The position numbers and the translations under genes were made by a program. Positions 1 through 12,188 of a stretch of DNA of 64,000 nt are shown here, one piece after another. The DNA lies in assembly GCA_963693285.1 (NCBI GenBank), contig OY848930.1:4464001-4528000 (forward strand), in the 5' to 3' direction. This DNA is from Xestospongia muta (taxonomy: Eukaryota; Porifera; Demospongiae; Haplosclerida; Petrosiidae). How positions within the stretch are numbered: the first letter of the stretch is position 1; each line of letters opens with the position of its first letter. The notes under the pieces were generated by a model, which saw only the letters and a list, made by a program, of their open reading frames with translations, was not told where the DNA came from and did no database searches.

Positions 1-129
1 GGGCACTTGCTTACGATGCATTGAGACTATAAATGTTAAAGTTACCAATAGATAAGTACTATAGTAAGTATTTATTGATAAAAAGATTACTACATTGTTT
101 TATCCTTTGATGTAGTACTTACAATAGAA

Positions 130-216
130 ACAAGCAAATTAATTGGTTTCCTTGAGTATCAGTAATTATAACTGTACAATTTAAATATCAGTAATTATAA
201 CTGTACAATTTAAATT
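130..216. repeat. Short tandem duplication of about 28 bp
   Basis: The string ATCAGTAATTATAACTGTAC and its A/T-rich tail occur twice in succession at about 159-186 and 187-214. The rest of 1-525 is AT-rich, with no convincing exon. Confidence 0.7.
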
Positions 217-525
217 TATCTATCATTCATAGTAATATGCCAAAATTAAATCATTTTTTAATCTTAACTTGTATTATTTATTTGAGTATTTGAGTGCTCT
301 AGGATCAACTAGTTTGGGTTTAGATATTTCTAGAAAAAAAGTTAACACATAATGTACATACTAAATGTTAATAATTACAGTTCATAGCCCCAAAATTTTT
401 AAGACGGTTTAAATTCTGGGCAGTAAATAGAATTGTTTCTAATGCTACATAGTTTTTCTATACATGACAGTGAATGTCAGTCAAAAAGAATGTTTACAAA
501 TTGCTTTGTCTGTTACTAGGCTCAG

Positions 526-733
526 TCTGGTGTTGATTATTTATTTTGTTATGGACCTGACGTTGGGGCTATTGACTATCGATCTGCCTTGGAGTCATTT
601 CTCACTGAACAATATCAATCTCCAGTTGATAAGTAAGACTAGATGCGTTTATATACTGGATCTAGATTCCAAAATTCTAGAATGAGAATTTAGGATTCAG
701 TCTATAGATAATTGTTTTTATTATTGTATTTAT

Positions 734-820
<87 letters not shown>

Positions 821-3800
821 CTACACTCAGAGATGATCTAGTGGAAACTGCTGGGGCTACTAATGGTCTCCATCTTCTTAGTACTACTTTCTTTACTCCT
901 GGTGATTTGGTTTTCACAGAAGATTTCACATATTTTTTGGCAATCCAAATGTTTAAAAGAACAATACGATTTAACATTGAAACAGGTAAAATGTACATGT
1001 ATGTCATGATAGGTCTAATCGTAGCTATCCTAGGTCACTGTGGTAAATACTGATGTTCACTAGTCTAGAGCTTACTAATGTAGCTATCCTAGGTCATTGT
1101 GGTAAATACTGATGTTCACTAGTCTAGAGCTTACTAATGGTAGCTATCCTAGGTCACTGTGGTAAATACTGATGTTCACTAGTCTAGAGCTTACTAATGG
1201 TAGTTATCCTAAGTCACTGTGGTAAGTACTGATGTTCACTAGTCTAGAGCTTACTAATGGTAGCTATCCTAGGTCACTGTGGTAAATACTGATGTTCACT
1301 AGTCTAGAGCTTACTAATGGTAGTTATCCTAGGTCACTGTGGTAAATACTGATGTTCACTAGCCTAGAGCTTACTAATGGTAGCTATCCTAGGTCACTGT
1401 GGTAAGTGCTGATGTTAGGTAACCTTCAATTACACAGTAAAAATGGATGAAGATGGTATTGATCCAGATGCTCTAGAGAAAACCATAGAAGCTCATTCTG
1501 CTTCGAGACAACAATGGCAACCTACAGAGTCTAAACCTTACTGGGCTATGCTTTACTTGATACCTCAATTTCAAAATCCAACTGGTTCTTGTCTTTCTCT
1601 ATGTTAGAAAAAACACTTAAGATTAACATCCATCCATTCATCTATCTATCTATCCATTTGAATCTATATCAGCTCATTTATCTGTCCATTGATTCATCCA
1701 TTCATCTATCAATAATTTATCCATCCATTCATCTATCTATCTATCCATTTGAATCTATATCAGCTCATTTATCTGTCCATTGATTCATCCATTCATCTAT
1801 CAATAATTTATCCATCCATTCATCTATCTATCTATCCATTTGAATCTATATCAGCTCATTTATCTGTCCATTGATTCATCCATTCATCTATCAATAATCT
1901 ATCCATCCATTCATCTATCTATCTAATCCATGTATCCATCCTTTTTTCTAACAATTAAAAATAATATTAGTATTTATATTTTGTTCAATGTTTGTGTTTC
2001 TCATCTCGTTTTAGCACGTTCTGAAAGGATAGTCCAACTTGCTCGAAAATATAATCTTCTAGTGGTATGTGACGATGTTTACAATTTGTTATATTTTCCT
2101 GATGCATATCGTGATGGGAAGTGTTCTCAAAGATTGTTTGCATATGATAAAAAGTAATAAATTTCAACTGTTTCTCTATCATTGTTTTTCCTCCCTCTAT
2201 CTCTCAGATCCGATTCAGACTATTTTGGTAATGTCGTATCAAATGGAAGTTTTTCAAAGATTTTTGCACCTGGTATTCGTCTTGGATGGCTAGAAGCACC
2301 AAAACCAGTTATTAAAGGTCTATGCAATGGGTGAGCATCGAGACTAAGATGAGAATCATGAGACTAAATTTAAGTCTTTAATTTGAATTGATTTTAAACT
2401 ATAAAATGTCATAGATCATTACTGTATAGTTTGTGCCATGTTACTATTTTTTTTGGTATAGTGGTGTTCTGGCTTCAGGAGGTGCACCTAATCACATGAC
2501 AGCTGGTCTAATGGCAACAGTAATGGAACGAGGTGATTTGACGAAATTGGTTCATGAAACAAGACTCGAAAATCAAGTGAGAGTTTGGGAGAATGGAGTG
2601 ATGAATGGAGTGATGGATGGATAGATGAATGAATGGATGGATGGATGAATGAATGGATGGATAGTCTTACTTAATACTGTTAATAATACTATATATTTTC
2701 TTTCTTTGTGTCAAGGAGAGAGGTAAAACTGTGAGTAGTATACTTCGTTCTAAAGTGCCATCAGTTCATTTCATTGAACCTAAGGTAACAATGTTAAAGA
2801 GCTGCCCCTTTGTATAGAAATGTCATCAATAAATTACACTAAATTATTAATATGGGACTAGAAGTGTCATAGCAATAGCATGCTGTATCATAGCAACAGT
2901 TACCATAACAATGGCCCTATGATTGTTAGACCTGTAAGAGTAAAACAAATTGCTTTGAGCCTTATATTTTCAACTTTGTACAACCATTGCCAAAACCTAC
3001 CAGATATTTAAGTAATGACCATTGTTTAATTTTCATGCATTATCGGCAATTTTAATCAATGTGGGTGTATACCATTGATGGATTGATTGTAGTATCAATA
3101 GTCCTTTCTTAACCAATGAGAATGGCTATTATGTATGGCCTTTGTGTAATCATTCCTACCTTGCTCATTTCCTTTTTGGCATTACCATTACTATATCTTC
3201 TTGCATTTTTGAAATATAGAGGTTGTATAATACACTAAAATATTAGTATGGGACTAGAACAAGTGTCCTCAATATAGAGGTTGTATAATACACTAAAATA
3301 TTAGTATGGGACTAGAACAAGTGTCCTCAATATAGAGGTTGTATAATACACTAAAGTATTAGTATGAGACTAGAACAAGTGTCCTCAATATAGAGGTTAG
3401 GTCTACTATTTTCAATATACTCAATTCTTTCGTTCACTATTTTAATTCAACCACACCCATATATAAAATGCTTCATTTCAACACCATTAATTAAAAATCA
3501 ATTACTCAACAATCATAGTGAGACAGACACATAGATAACACATTGTATTAACAGAGAGACAACTACGTCAATATCATATATTTTGATAGTAAACAAAGAG
3601 AAGCCTCTTCCGTTATATTAACAGCTGCACAAAATGATTAATTAGATATTATATGTGTGTCTATTGTAATAATAATATGTGCACCGTTGATTCAATGCTA
3701 AAAATAGAACAGTCAATGCTAAAATTAGAAAATCACAATGTACTATAAATAGAAGAAGTGATACTAAAATTAAAAGCAATGCTAAAAATAGAACAAATCT

Positions 3801-5067
3801 TTACAATTATTATAGAATTGGTAAAGTTGTTTTGACAATCTCATTCCTACGTTGCAAGTTTCTAGGAATGAGACTGGAACTTTTAAAGTCTGGGAATGAA
3901 ACTATCAAATGTATATGTTATATTTAAAATCTATTCTCATTTAAAACTCATTTCCGATTTGATAGTATCTGAAAATGAGACTGAGACTATTGTATCATAT
4001 ATATGTGATTAATCACTTATTCTTATCTAGGGAGGTTACTTTGTGTGGTTTACTTTACCAGATGAATTTCCTATGAATGCTACTGGTAAACCCATATTGC
4101 TGTAATACTATGGTATATGTAATATAACTATACACATTAATATTACTGTATGTGATATATATACTCACAATACAACTATATGTAATAGTAATACTGTGAC
4201 ATATGTGATAATATATCCTCTATAATGTTGTATTGATGTTTCATTTCTCAGAATTTATGAATAAATGTATCGAAGATTGTAAAGTGGCCATCTTTTCAGG
4301 AGAGATATACAGGTATACACTAAAGACACAATCTATCGAACTCCGCCCATATTAAAGTTAATTAATATGGGCGGAGTTCTTTCTATTTTGCTAGATATGT
4401 TGTAATTATGATGTCATTATTGTTGTTTAGTTGGCAAAATGTCATCTCATTATTTCATTAGTTATTTCTTTCTAGATTATAGTGTAAATATTTGTGTCTC
4501 ATATAATATAGTACCAGCTGTTTTAAAGAACATATCCCACTTCATACCAAAATTCTTATAACCACATACTTGTACTATGTACCTCTCAAGTTTCATCCAA
4601 TGTAATATCGCTGCATGATTAAAAAAGGGTTGTATCTGTTTAACTTCTTAATAGATTCTTATTAAAGAAAGCCACTTGGATAATGCACAAAGAGTACTTA
4701 GATAATGTACATTGAGCATTGACTGATATCAAGGTGGTGGGTATGTAAAGACAGTTTATATAAATGAAGTGTTTACTCACCCATTTAAGGCCAACTCATT
4801 GTATCAGGTGTTCAATTTGATTTGATATGTAAATTATTAAATTGCGTCACATTTATAAATAACTATATTGTTGCATTATATTACTATTATATTGGTATAT
4901 GTCATTAACACAATATATGTCATATTATTATACATCTTTATACACAATACTGTTTTGTCTCTGAATCTACTGAATAGAGATAGCTATTTTGTATAATGCT
5001 ATTTTGATTTTAATTATGGCAGTAATATTATCTCTACGTAATAGAGATTGGCTATAATTGAAGAGGG

Positions 5068-5100
<33 letters not shown>

Positions 5101-5317
5101 ATTCGGTATAGTTTATGGTTGTCATTCTTATTTGTTCATGTAATGATAAGATATATATTAAAACGTGTTTAATGTATTGTTTGTATTTTACAGTGCCACA
5201 CGTGGTTCCTCTGGTGAACGAGCTTTAAGACTGACGTTCTCGTACTATGAGAAGGAGGAGCTTGAGAGAGCAGTTGGGCTCATTGTGGATTTTATGTTAA
5301 AAGTACTGAAAAAGTAA
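526..5317 (+). CDS. PLP-dependent aminotransferase, class I/II (3' ten exons; 5' end outside window)
   Basis: Exons 526-632, 831-985, 1438-1590, 2015-2153, 2208-2330, 2462-2576, 2716-2784, 4031-4085, 4252-4312 and 5195-5317 join in one frame, giving about 366 residues and a TAA stop. Motifs seen in order: a [18 protein letters not shown] segment, [10 protein letters not shown] (cofactor phosphate region), [16 protein letters not shown] (Asp contacts the pyridine nitrogen, Tyr the O3'), [15 protein letters not shown] with the Schiff-base lysine, and ALRLTFS with the carboxylate-binding arginine. The catalytic set therefore looks complete. Family knowledge: such enzymes move amino groups between amino acids and 2-oxoacids. 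This one resembles the MocR/aminoadipate-aminotransferase-like group, but the substrate cannot be read. The N-terminal 40-80 residues expected for the family are missing and no first exon is convincing in 1-525. The donor after exon 3 (1590/1591, GTCTTT) is weak but preserves NPTG. The introns carry several satellites. Confidence 0.88.
736..820. repeat. (CT)n followed by (CA)n microsatellite
   Basis: About 28 bp of CT dinucleotide run straight into about 55 bp of CA dinucleotide, ending just before the splice acceptor of the aminotransferase exon at 831. The CT tract may double as the polypyrimidine tract. Minus-strand reading frames through it are low-complexity artefacts. Confidence 0.95.
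1021..1417. repeat. 60-bp minisatellite, about 7 units, in an aminotransferase intron
   Basis: The unit begins TAGCTATCCTAGGTCACTGT and continues through GGTAAATACTGATGTTCACT to CTTACTAATGG. Units differ by one to three substitutions. The array fills most of the intron between exons 831-985 and 1438-1590. Each unit contains a donor-like GGTAA(A/G)T, so the array presents repeated decoy splice sites. Confidence 0.93.
1628..1935. repeat. 88-90 bp tandem repeat built from TCCA/TCTA tetranucleotides
   Basis: About three and a half units, each made of an imperfect (ATCC/ATCT) stretch, then TTTGAATCTATATCAGCTCA and a GTCCATTGATTC segment. It lies in the intron between exons 1438-1590 and 2015-2153. 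The reading frame through it (Ile/His/Ser/Tyr-rich) is a repeat artefact. Confidence 0.9.
2592..2663. repeat. (ATGG/ATGA)n satellite just after a splice donor
   Basis: Imperfect ATGG/ATGA tetranucleotide repeats begin about 15 bases past the donor at 2577 in the aminotransferase gene. Confidence 0.9.
3222..3400. repeat. 58-bp minisatellite family, array 1 (about 3 units)
   Basis: The unit reads AGAGGTTGTATAATACACTA, then A(A/G)TATTAGTATGGGACTAG, then AACAAGTGTCCTCAATAT. The same unit recurs near 9450, 14605 and 22834, in either orientation. A partial degenerate unit lies near 2838-2870. It sits in the long aminotransferase intron 2785-4030, which otherwise shows no exon or recognisable element. 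Confidence 0.93.
4338..4379. repeat. Perfect 18-bp inverted repeat (hairpin) in an intron
   Basis: The left arm at 4338-4355 starts GAACTCCGCCCATATTAA. Its exact reverse complement is at 4362-4379, with a 6-base loop. It lies 26 bases after the exon ending at 4312. It could be a foldback/MITE remnant or an RNA hairpin. No larger element is evident. Confidence 0.9.
5073..5098. repeat. (AT)n microsatellite
   Basis: A run of alternating TA dinucleotides in the last aminotransferase intron. Confidence 0.9.
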
Positions 5318-6648
5318 GAAGAATGAATTTAATTGAATTGACATGAAAATAATTGTTATAGTTTTATAACAATATTATTGGCAATTTATTACCAATTTCT
5401 CACTTCATTTGAGATTTTTGAAATATTCTTGTCATTTGGAACATCATTCATTCTCTTTAGAATATCTGTTTGCTCTCACTTACAATTACTTAATTAGCAT
5501 TGTTACTTTAAAAATGCTTTAATTAGAATGACAGCTTCAAAAACAATGAAATAAAGTGGGCGCATAAATTAGACAGTAATGATACAATTTGGCAGCTGGT
5601 CATTATTGTCGTATGCAGTCATTAAACTATATTTGGCATAACTACCCAAAAAAGCACAGTCAACAACCTTAGTTACCACATAATGAGATTAGCGAGGCTA
5701 AGTGTTACAGGAAGTAAAAAGAATGTGCTACATCATGATATGATAGTTTATTAGGATAATATTGACGTCAAATTAACTGGTCAGTGTACGTTTACAATCT
5801 TTACTAGCCAGCTGTTTACAGGATCACTTTCCTCTCATGTAACTCATTGGAATTCCAACCTAAACAAAACCACTCACCACTCTACCACAAAGGGGATTAA
5901 ATCTACTCAATAATCCCTGTAACTTCTATAGCTTCTGAAAATACATGCCAATGATAAAGGTGTGTGTGTCATGAGTTCATCTATATATAGAAATACAGCT
6001 TGTATTCTTGAGAATCTGGTATGACATGTCCATACTATTAATATCCAGCCGTGGGTGGTGTTTACTGCCAGAAACTCTTGGAACATTTGTAATACTTCCA
6101 TGTAAACAACTAACTAATGTCATTATTATTATAGCAGTCTAGTATAACTGGATATTGGTGGTCGAAAATTTAGTATTAGCAGCTGCACTACACTATTAAT
6201 AATATTGCCAAGTCAATTACTTGAAGTTGATCTTTATTTACAAAGCCTAATTACAATAAGAGACCAGCAGGTCACTATGACAGTTATTGTGATGTAATCC
6301 AATTAATGATGCTGTATTATTGACATTCTTCACATAGTATAGTGATTATTTCAGAAAGCACCTCTGGAGAATAACAAGTCACAATAGTAGTTAGTGATTG
6401 TGGGGCTTCTCACCCACACTTGTCAAATATATATCTATAAAAGGACTTCCTATTATCAAGACAAGGGAAGTGTGTTTAAACATACACGCCCAAAAGCTGT
6501 ATACCGTATAGTATAGTGTAATATATGCAAAAATGTTCAGAGATCCAGTTACTATAAATGACAAAGTTTGAGCATCACTCATTTATGAAGATTTATAGAA
6601 TGTTGACAAGATTTTAAAGTGTACTAACTAAGAAGCAGCTAGTCACAG
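5318..6648. other. Intergenic region, no gene seen
   Basis: AT-rich DNA between the aminotransferase stop and the ATG of the Death-SH2-pseudokinase gene. The short open frames here (for example 5907-6101 and 6391-6582 on the minus strand) have no family signature and no splice context. Confidence 0.6.
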
Positions 6649-9600
6649 ATGTCTGAAGAGCAATTACTACAGATACATTCCTCTTACTACGAGGATTGTT
6701 TTGTTCTGAGTATAGATGTACTGATAGACGGAGAAGCACTCCAGTTAGAAGGCCATTCCAAAAGCTTGACATTTCACTGTCCTCATCTCAACTTTTCTAT
6801 CTCCCCCTGTGAGCTGAGAGGAGCAGTTAATGAAGCATGTTTGAAACACCAGGCTCACTTTTTAGGCAGAATGAAGTGCAGTGCTACCCCTCTCTTTGAG
6901 GTAGATTTCAACACAAGCAGATCAGTGCAACTATTTCTTGACTTTTGTAAGAATGAAGATGTACAAACTTCTATTCAAACTAATTTAGTACACTATATTA
7001 GTCAGAAACAAATCAGACCAAGGCGACTTAGTGGCTGTCTCCAACCTGAAGTTAATATTAAGCTCTTTCTTTTAAGTCCCAATGTTGCCACAAGAGATCC
7101 CATTTTAAGATTAGTGACTTTAGAAAATTATCAAGATTGTATTACAATTTTCAAGAGGGGACGAGGTTTCGATTATGGTGCTCTGTTCAGACTTTTCCAA
7201 GAGAAAAAGTACAGAGAAGGTAAGTCTTTTTTAAAAATATACTTTGGAAGTGAATTCGCAATAATCCCACTAGTTATGATAATATGAGGTTAGAGCTAGC
7301 CACACTCCTAGAGCTAGCCACACTCTTAGAGCTAACCACACTCCTAGTTTATAAACAATGAACAGTGCTCATATTAAAGACTTATTAGTAACAATTATAT
7401 ATTTAACTTGACCACACAATTGAATCCCCTATTGGTAATTCTTAGACTGTATATTTTCACGAAATATATATTCAAATGTTGTAAAGCTATATTAAATTGT
7501 TTTTTATTTTATCTCCTTTAGCTCCTGACTTCACAACATTAGCCAACGAACTCAAGGAAGTTGCAAACTGGTTAACATTAGGTGTTAATCTAAGAATACC
7601 GTATCATGAGCTACAGAGGATACAATTAGTACATGGTCTACGATATAGCGGATTACTAGAGATGTTAGATATGTGGTTGAAGAGTGGTCATGCAAGTTGG
7701 GTTAGTTTGACGCAGGCATTGAAGAAGACTGGGTTTCGTACTCTAGCTAAACGGATTGCCCTGACTTATGGTAAGTGATTGGTTGGTTGGATAAACTAGT
7801 ATGATCAATAATGCATTCAAAATTTGAAACATTTTTTGGAATTTAAAAAAAAATAAGTGGATTTAAATTTAACAGTAATGTCTGTTCTTGTTAATATAAT
7901 AACAGTTGATGTTTGTGTGGTCAAATTAGAGAGTATACTCTCAAAGCTGTTTACATTGACTGTGAATTAATTTGTATCATACATATACACACACACATAC
8001 TCTCATACTAGATAATCTATCAACCATAAATTAATTATCCATGCTCTCATTTCGTGCATGATTTCTTCCTCTCTCTTACATGTTATAAAATGAACAGTCT
8101 TTTTGATAATTGAATATCTCGTTATTAAATTACACGATGCTCCTTTATTACTTTATAGGAGTACCCATTCTTGATTCTCCCACACACGGCAGTCCAAGAC
8201 ATATAATGGTACACACAACACACACTCAGTACATTATAATCACTCGTATTACATAATTATAATTATAACTTCGTTAATACAAATATGTAATATATACACA
8301 GACGACTTCTAAATTGTAATGATTTGGATAATGCAGTGTAAACAATGTGGGCAAAATTGTTTCATCAGAGACACTTATGTCAGCAATTATTTTTACTCTT
8401 CCGCGATATTTGTTGTCACTGGTCGTTACAGTTCAGTGCACAGATCAAGTCTGTATTTTTATAAACATTCTTTTTATTTGTATTTTAATCAAATTAATTT
8501 AAGCTATTAGTTGTTATTGTTAAGTTTCCTTACATAATGTTTATATAGTTTGAACTCAGTGATTTCATGCTATTTTTAAAACAAGTACAAACACACACAC
8601 ACACACAATATTATTATTGTATATCTTTAACTATCTTGAACTGGTATTTAGATACTATTTTAGCTAATATGTATTATTGTATTTCAAATCATAATGCTAT
8701 ATTTTCCATTGGTTTGATAATAATGCTATTTTTATTATTTAGGATGACTTCAATGGTTTTGCTCTGACTGACACTAACTCCAGATCTGCCGGAATAGAAG
8801 AGCATGATAGAGAAGCAGCCAGTCTAGAAGAGACTGTCAAAAAGACAGAGAAAAGAGAACACAGACTTAGCAGCTGTTTACATGAAGTCCGAGAGAATCT
8901 AAAAGATGTCACAGAACGACTGAGCCACCTCACCTCACAGCATCAAAAGCTGTGCAACACTTTGGAGAAGAAAAAAAGACAGAGATCCTACTTGTTGACG
9001 CAGACTGAACAGCCTGATGTCTTAAAGGAATTAATTGACGATATAGAAGAGACAATAACAGAAGTACAAGACCAGATCTGCGCTCTAGAAGAGGATATGC
9101 AGCGATGTAAAAACCAAGAGCAAAGACTTCAACGAGAGCTTTCAACAAAACAGAAAGAGTTAGAGGATCTGAGAAGAAATATGCATGAGCTACGAGAGAG
9201 AAATATTAAACTGCAGACAGAGCTTGAAGCTGAAAAGCGAGTTTATGATCTTAAAGTTCGTTCTATGTTAGCAGAAAAACACTCGGATGAAGCATTGAAG
9301 AAAGAACTACGAGTAAGTTATCACTAATGATACCAAAGCAACGTATGTAGTACTAATATGGGTACTATTTATTTATTGGTAATGTATTGTAATTTCCTAC
9401 TGTATTACTACTGTTTCTAACAAATTATTAATACCTTATTAGGTCTTGAACTACACTCTATATTGAGGACACTTGTTGTAGTCCCATACTAATACTTTAG
9501 TGTATTATACAACCTCTATATTGAGGACAGTTGTTCTAGTCCCATACTAATACTTTAGTGTATTATACAACCTCTATATTGAGGACACTTGTTCTAGTCC

Positions 9601-11984
9601 CACACTGATACTTTAGTGTATTATACAACCTTTATATTGAGGACACTTGTTCTAGTCCCACACTAATACTTTAGTGTATTATTCAATCTCTATATTGAAG
9701 AAAGATCTATACTAAGGACAGTTTCCATGGTCACAAAGTGTCCACTGTACTAATATCACTGTAGTTGTCAGTCAAACTTCTTTCTGTTGAGATGTTGATG
9801 TGAAAGGTTGTGGGATCTTTCCCTTTAAAAAGAAGTTCATAATATGCATCTCAATAATGCTGTACTGGCATTGGTTGCCATGGCTATTGGGAAAAGCTAT
9901 TTCTTATTATTAAATAAAGTTATCCCACCAGCTGTTCAGTAAACATTATTATGATTTCTAATTACTATTGGTATCTTGTTTTCTGTCAAAGCAAGGCTTT
10001 GTTTATTAATGTCATTTGGAAACATATGATTAACTATTGTTTGAATTGGTAGTTAATTACCTCTTGTTTCTGTTACAGGAACAAGTTTCTTTTCTAAAAG
10101 ATGAACTCCGTTACAAAAGAAAAGAGATAGACCAGTTGTTACTACACAAAGATAAAAAAGACACACTTCAAACAGTAGAAGAACTTAGGGTAAGAACATC
10201 ACAATGGTTGCTAGTTAGTACAAAACTAACTTCTTAATATTAAAGTATTAATGAACTTATAGATAACTATAGAAAATTCTGATGACCATAGTGCTACATA
10301 TCATTCCCGTTCTCTCTTTCTCTCAGGCACTTGTGGGTCATCTTACACATCGTCTACAGACTACTCAACATCCTACGTCCACCAACCATATCAACCATTC
10401 TAGAGCACATTCTACACCTGCAGCATTAGATTATCCTGATAGTAACGGTTTAGTCTCCTCATCGATGCCACAATGTCCTCAGAAAAATGCCGAAGGAGGT
10501 TACCCTAGTAATCATCGTCAGTTTAATTCAACACTGGAGAGGACTGAACATCGCATTCGTTCTCCACTCTCTCCACCTCCCAGTAAAGTTCCTCCAAGAC
10601 AACTACAAAATAAGACAAACAGTTGCATTACTCTGGGTACTAGACAGTCTCCGTCTCCACTTGAGTATGGTGAGTAATATTGACAAATTTTATTAAGAGT
10701 TGTTAATGCTGCTACTTAATTTGTTTGACTGGCTTTTATCTTTTTAGATTCTCGACAAAATGACTTTTCAAGATCTCGTTCCTTGGATAGAGGTGTATCT
10801 ATTAGACGTACATCTGGATCTGGTTTTGAGTATGTGAAAATAGTTGATACAATTTTACAATTTTCATTATTTCTCTTTAAAGGAACACGCCCTGGTTCTA
10901 TCAAGGAATTGATGAGTATGATGCAGAACGATTATTAACAAGCAACATTTCATTCTCAGTGGGGACGTATTTAGTGCGTGAGACTGCCGGAGAAGCAAAG
11001 TTCAGTCTCTCTCTTTTAGGCAGAGATCAAGTCTATCATATTCCAATTTACTGCACTTACGATAGTCTTTATTATTTTACGAATTCAAAAAGATTTTGTT
11101 CACTTGAGCAACTCATCTTGCATCACCAAGAATACCAAGAAGGACTACCCTGCTGTTTGACTTTTCCTTGTGCTAAACCAATATTTTCAAAGAAAGAAAC
11201 AGATGTAAAGAACTTAATTTTACAACAACAACTTATAAGCGGTAACCAGTCTCATATTTTTAATGGCATTATGAACCAACATCAACTAGTGGTCGTGAAA
11301 GCAAAGAAATTCGAGTCTCCACTTTCCGATTATAGTTTTCTCACCGAAGCTATCCTTCTTCGTAGTTTGCAACACAACAATATCCATCAGTTTATTGCTG
11401 TCACTCAATATGACCAAATGCTATGCATTCTCACAGAACCTGTGTTGAATATAAGTCTTAAAGTTCACCTTGAAAAAACCAAAGGCGCACATATGCCACT
11501 CAGTTTGCAGACCCTTCTCAGTATTGCTACACAAATAGCACGCGGCATGTCTTTTCTGGAGTCTCGTAATTGTATTTTTCGGAATTTGGCTGCCAAAAAT
11601 GTTGTTGTGACTATAAACAATGCTATCAAGATTTCTAACTTCAGCAACGCTTGCTATTCTCCAAGCGGAAAATTATATCGTAAGTCGAAAATTTTACTGC
11701 GATGGAGCGCTCCTGAACTTATTTTTGAGAGCCAATGTAGCTCTAAATCTGATGTGTGGTCGTTTGGTATTACTTTATGGGAAATACTGACTTATGGAGA
11801 CAAGCCGTATGGTGACTTGACCAGTGAGGGTGTTAAAGAACACATCAAATCAGGATATCGTATGCCACAGCTTGATCGATATCCTCATACGTTAAATAGA
11901 CTGATGTCGGAGTGTTGGAAAGAAAAACCGAGAGAGAGACCAAGTTTTAAGAACTTAGTTACTAGTTTGACTCAAATCCAATGA
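6649..11984 (+). CDS. Death domain - coiled coil - SH2 - tyrosine pseudokinase protein
   Basis: Eight exons (6649-7219, 7522-7770, 8159-8208, 8743-9312, 10079-10189, 10327-10669, 10748-10829, 10883-11984) sum to 3078 bases, exactly in frame, for 1025 residues. Order: 1-190 unrecognised; 191-273 Death domain; 291-517 heptad-rich coiled coil; 518-657 Ser/Pro/Gln-rich linker; about 660-755 SH2; about 760-1020 tyrosine-kinase fold. SH2 keeps the phosphotyrosine arginine in TYLVRE. The kinase keeps the beta-3 lysine (VVVKAKK, about K798), WSAPEL, SDVWSFGITLWEIL and the final RPSF. Its HRD motif is FRN (about 891-893), DFG is NFS (about 911) and the glycine loop is degraded, so it is predicted to be catalytically dead. 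Inference: an oligomerising adaptor that joins phosphotyrosine recognition to Death-domain assemblies in the cytosol. The ATG at 6649 opens the first exon; no upstream in-frame exon was seen. Confidence 0.9.
7285..7347. repeat. About 20-bp tandem repeat, 3 units
   Basis: Three near-identical units of AGAGCTAGCCACACTCCT type follow the first exon of the pseudokinase gene, inside the intron. Confidence 0.85.
7522..7770 (+). other. Death-domain exon of the pseudokinase gene
   Basis: This single 249-base exon holds essentially a whole Death-fold domain: LANELKEVANWLTLGVNL (helix 1 and turn), then IPYHELQRIQ, GLLEMLDMWLKSG (helices 4-5, with the Trp and Gly of the family), and a C-terminal FRTLAKRIAL helix. 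One domain per exon fits domain shuffling. Death rather than DED or CARD is judged from the LxxxLxxVAxW and MLxxWLxxG spacing. It could bind other Death-domain proteins, but the partner is unknown. Confidence 0.85.
8589..8609. repeat. (CA)n microsatellite
   Basis: Short CA run in the intron before the coiled-coil exon. Confidence 0.85.
9447..9695. repeat. 58-bp minisatellite family, array 2 (about 4 units, inverted)
   Basis: Same unit as at 3222 but in the opposite orientation: CCTCTATATTGAGGACACTT, GTTCTAGTCCCATACTAATA, CTTTAGTGTATTATACAA. It lies in the intron between the pseudokinase exons 8743-9312 and 10079-10189. The rest of that 766-base intron shows no exon. Confidence 0.93.
10883..11984 (+). 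other. SH2 plus pseudo-tyrosine-kinase terminal exon
   Basis: The SH2 and kinase regions share one uninterrupted 1.1-kb exon. SH2 landmarks: PWFYQGIDEYDAERLL, GTYLVRE, and GLPCCLTFPC at its end. Kinase landmarks: LVVVKAKKF, IARGMSFLESRNCIFRNLAA (HRD aspartate replaced by Asn and His by Phe), KISNFSNA in place of xIxDFGxA, LLRWSAPELI, and ERPSFKNLV at the end. The surrounding fold is well conserved while the catalytic and metal-binding aspartates are both Asn. That points to a maintained pseudokinase rather than a decaying gene, because no frame disruption is present. Confidence 0.9.
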
Positions 11985-12188
11985 ATTCGATTACCTGCCT
12001 GGCTCTGTTGCTTGGATATACAATGCATATAAAAGTACTACTGATAAATTACCTATAGTATCTACTTGTATCGTATATTAAGATTATAAAATGTATATTA
12101 TATTCCAATTAAAATATTCTAATAATTATAATTATTGTAAGAGTGCAGAATAAGTTTAATTTTAATAAAAGGCGTGGCTTAAACCATT

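Noticed and set aside
5907..6101. Small minus-strand ORF between the aminotransferase and the pseudokinase gene
   Set aside because: No family resemblance, no splice context, and a length expected by chance.
10959..11984. Calling the kinase domain an active tyrosine kinase
   Set aside because: The catalytic and metal-binding aspartates are both asparagine (FRN and NFS) and the glycine-rich loop is not recognisable.
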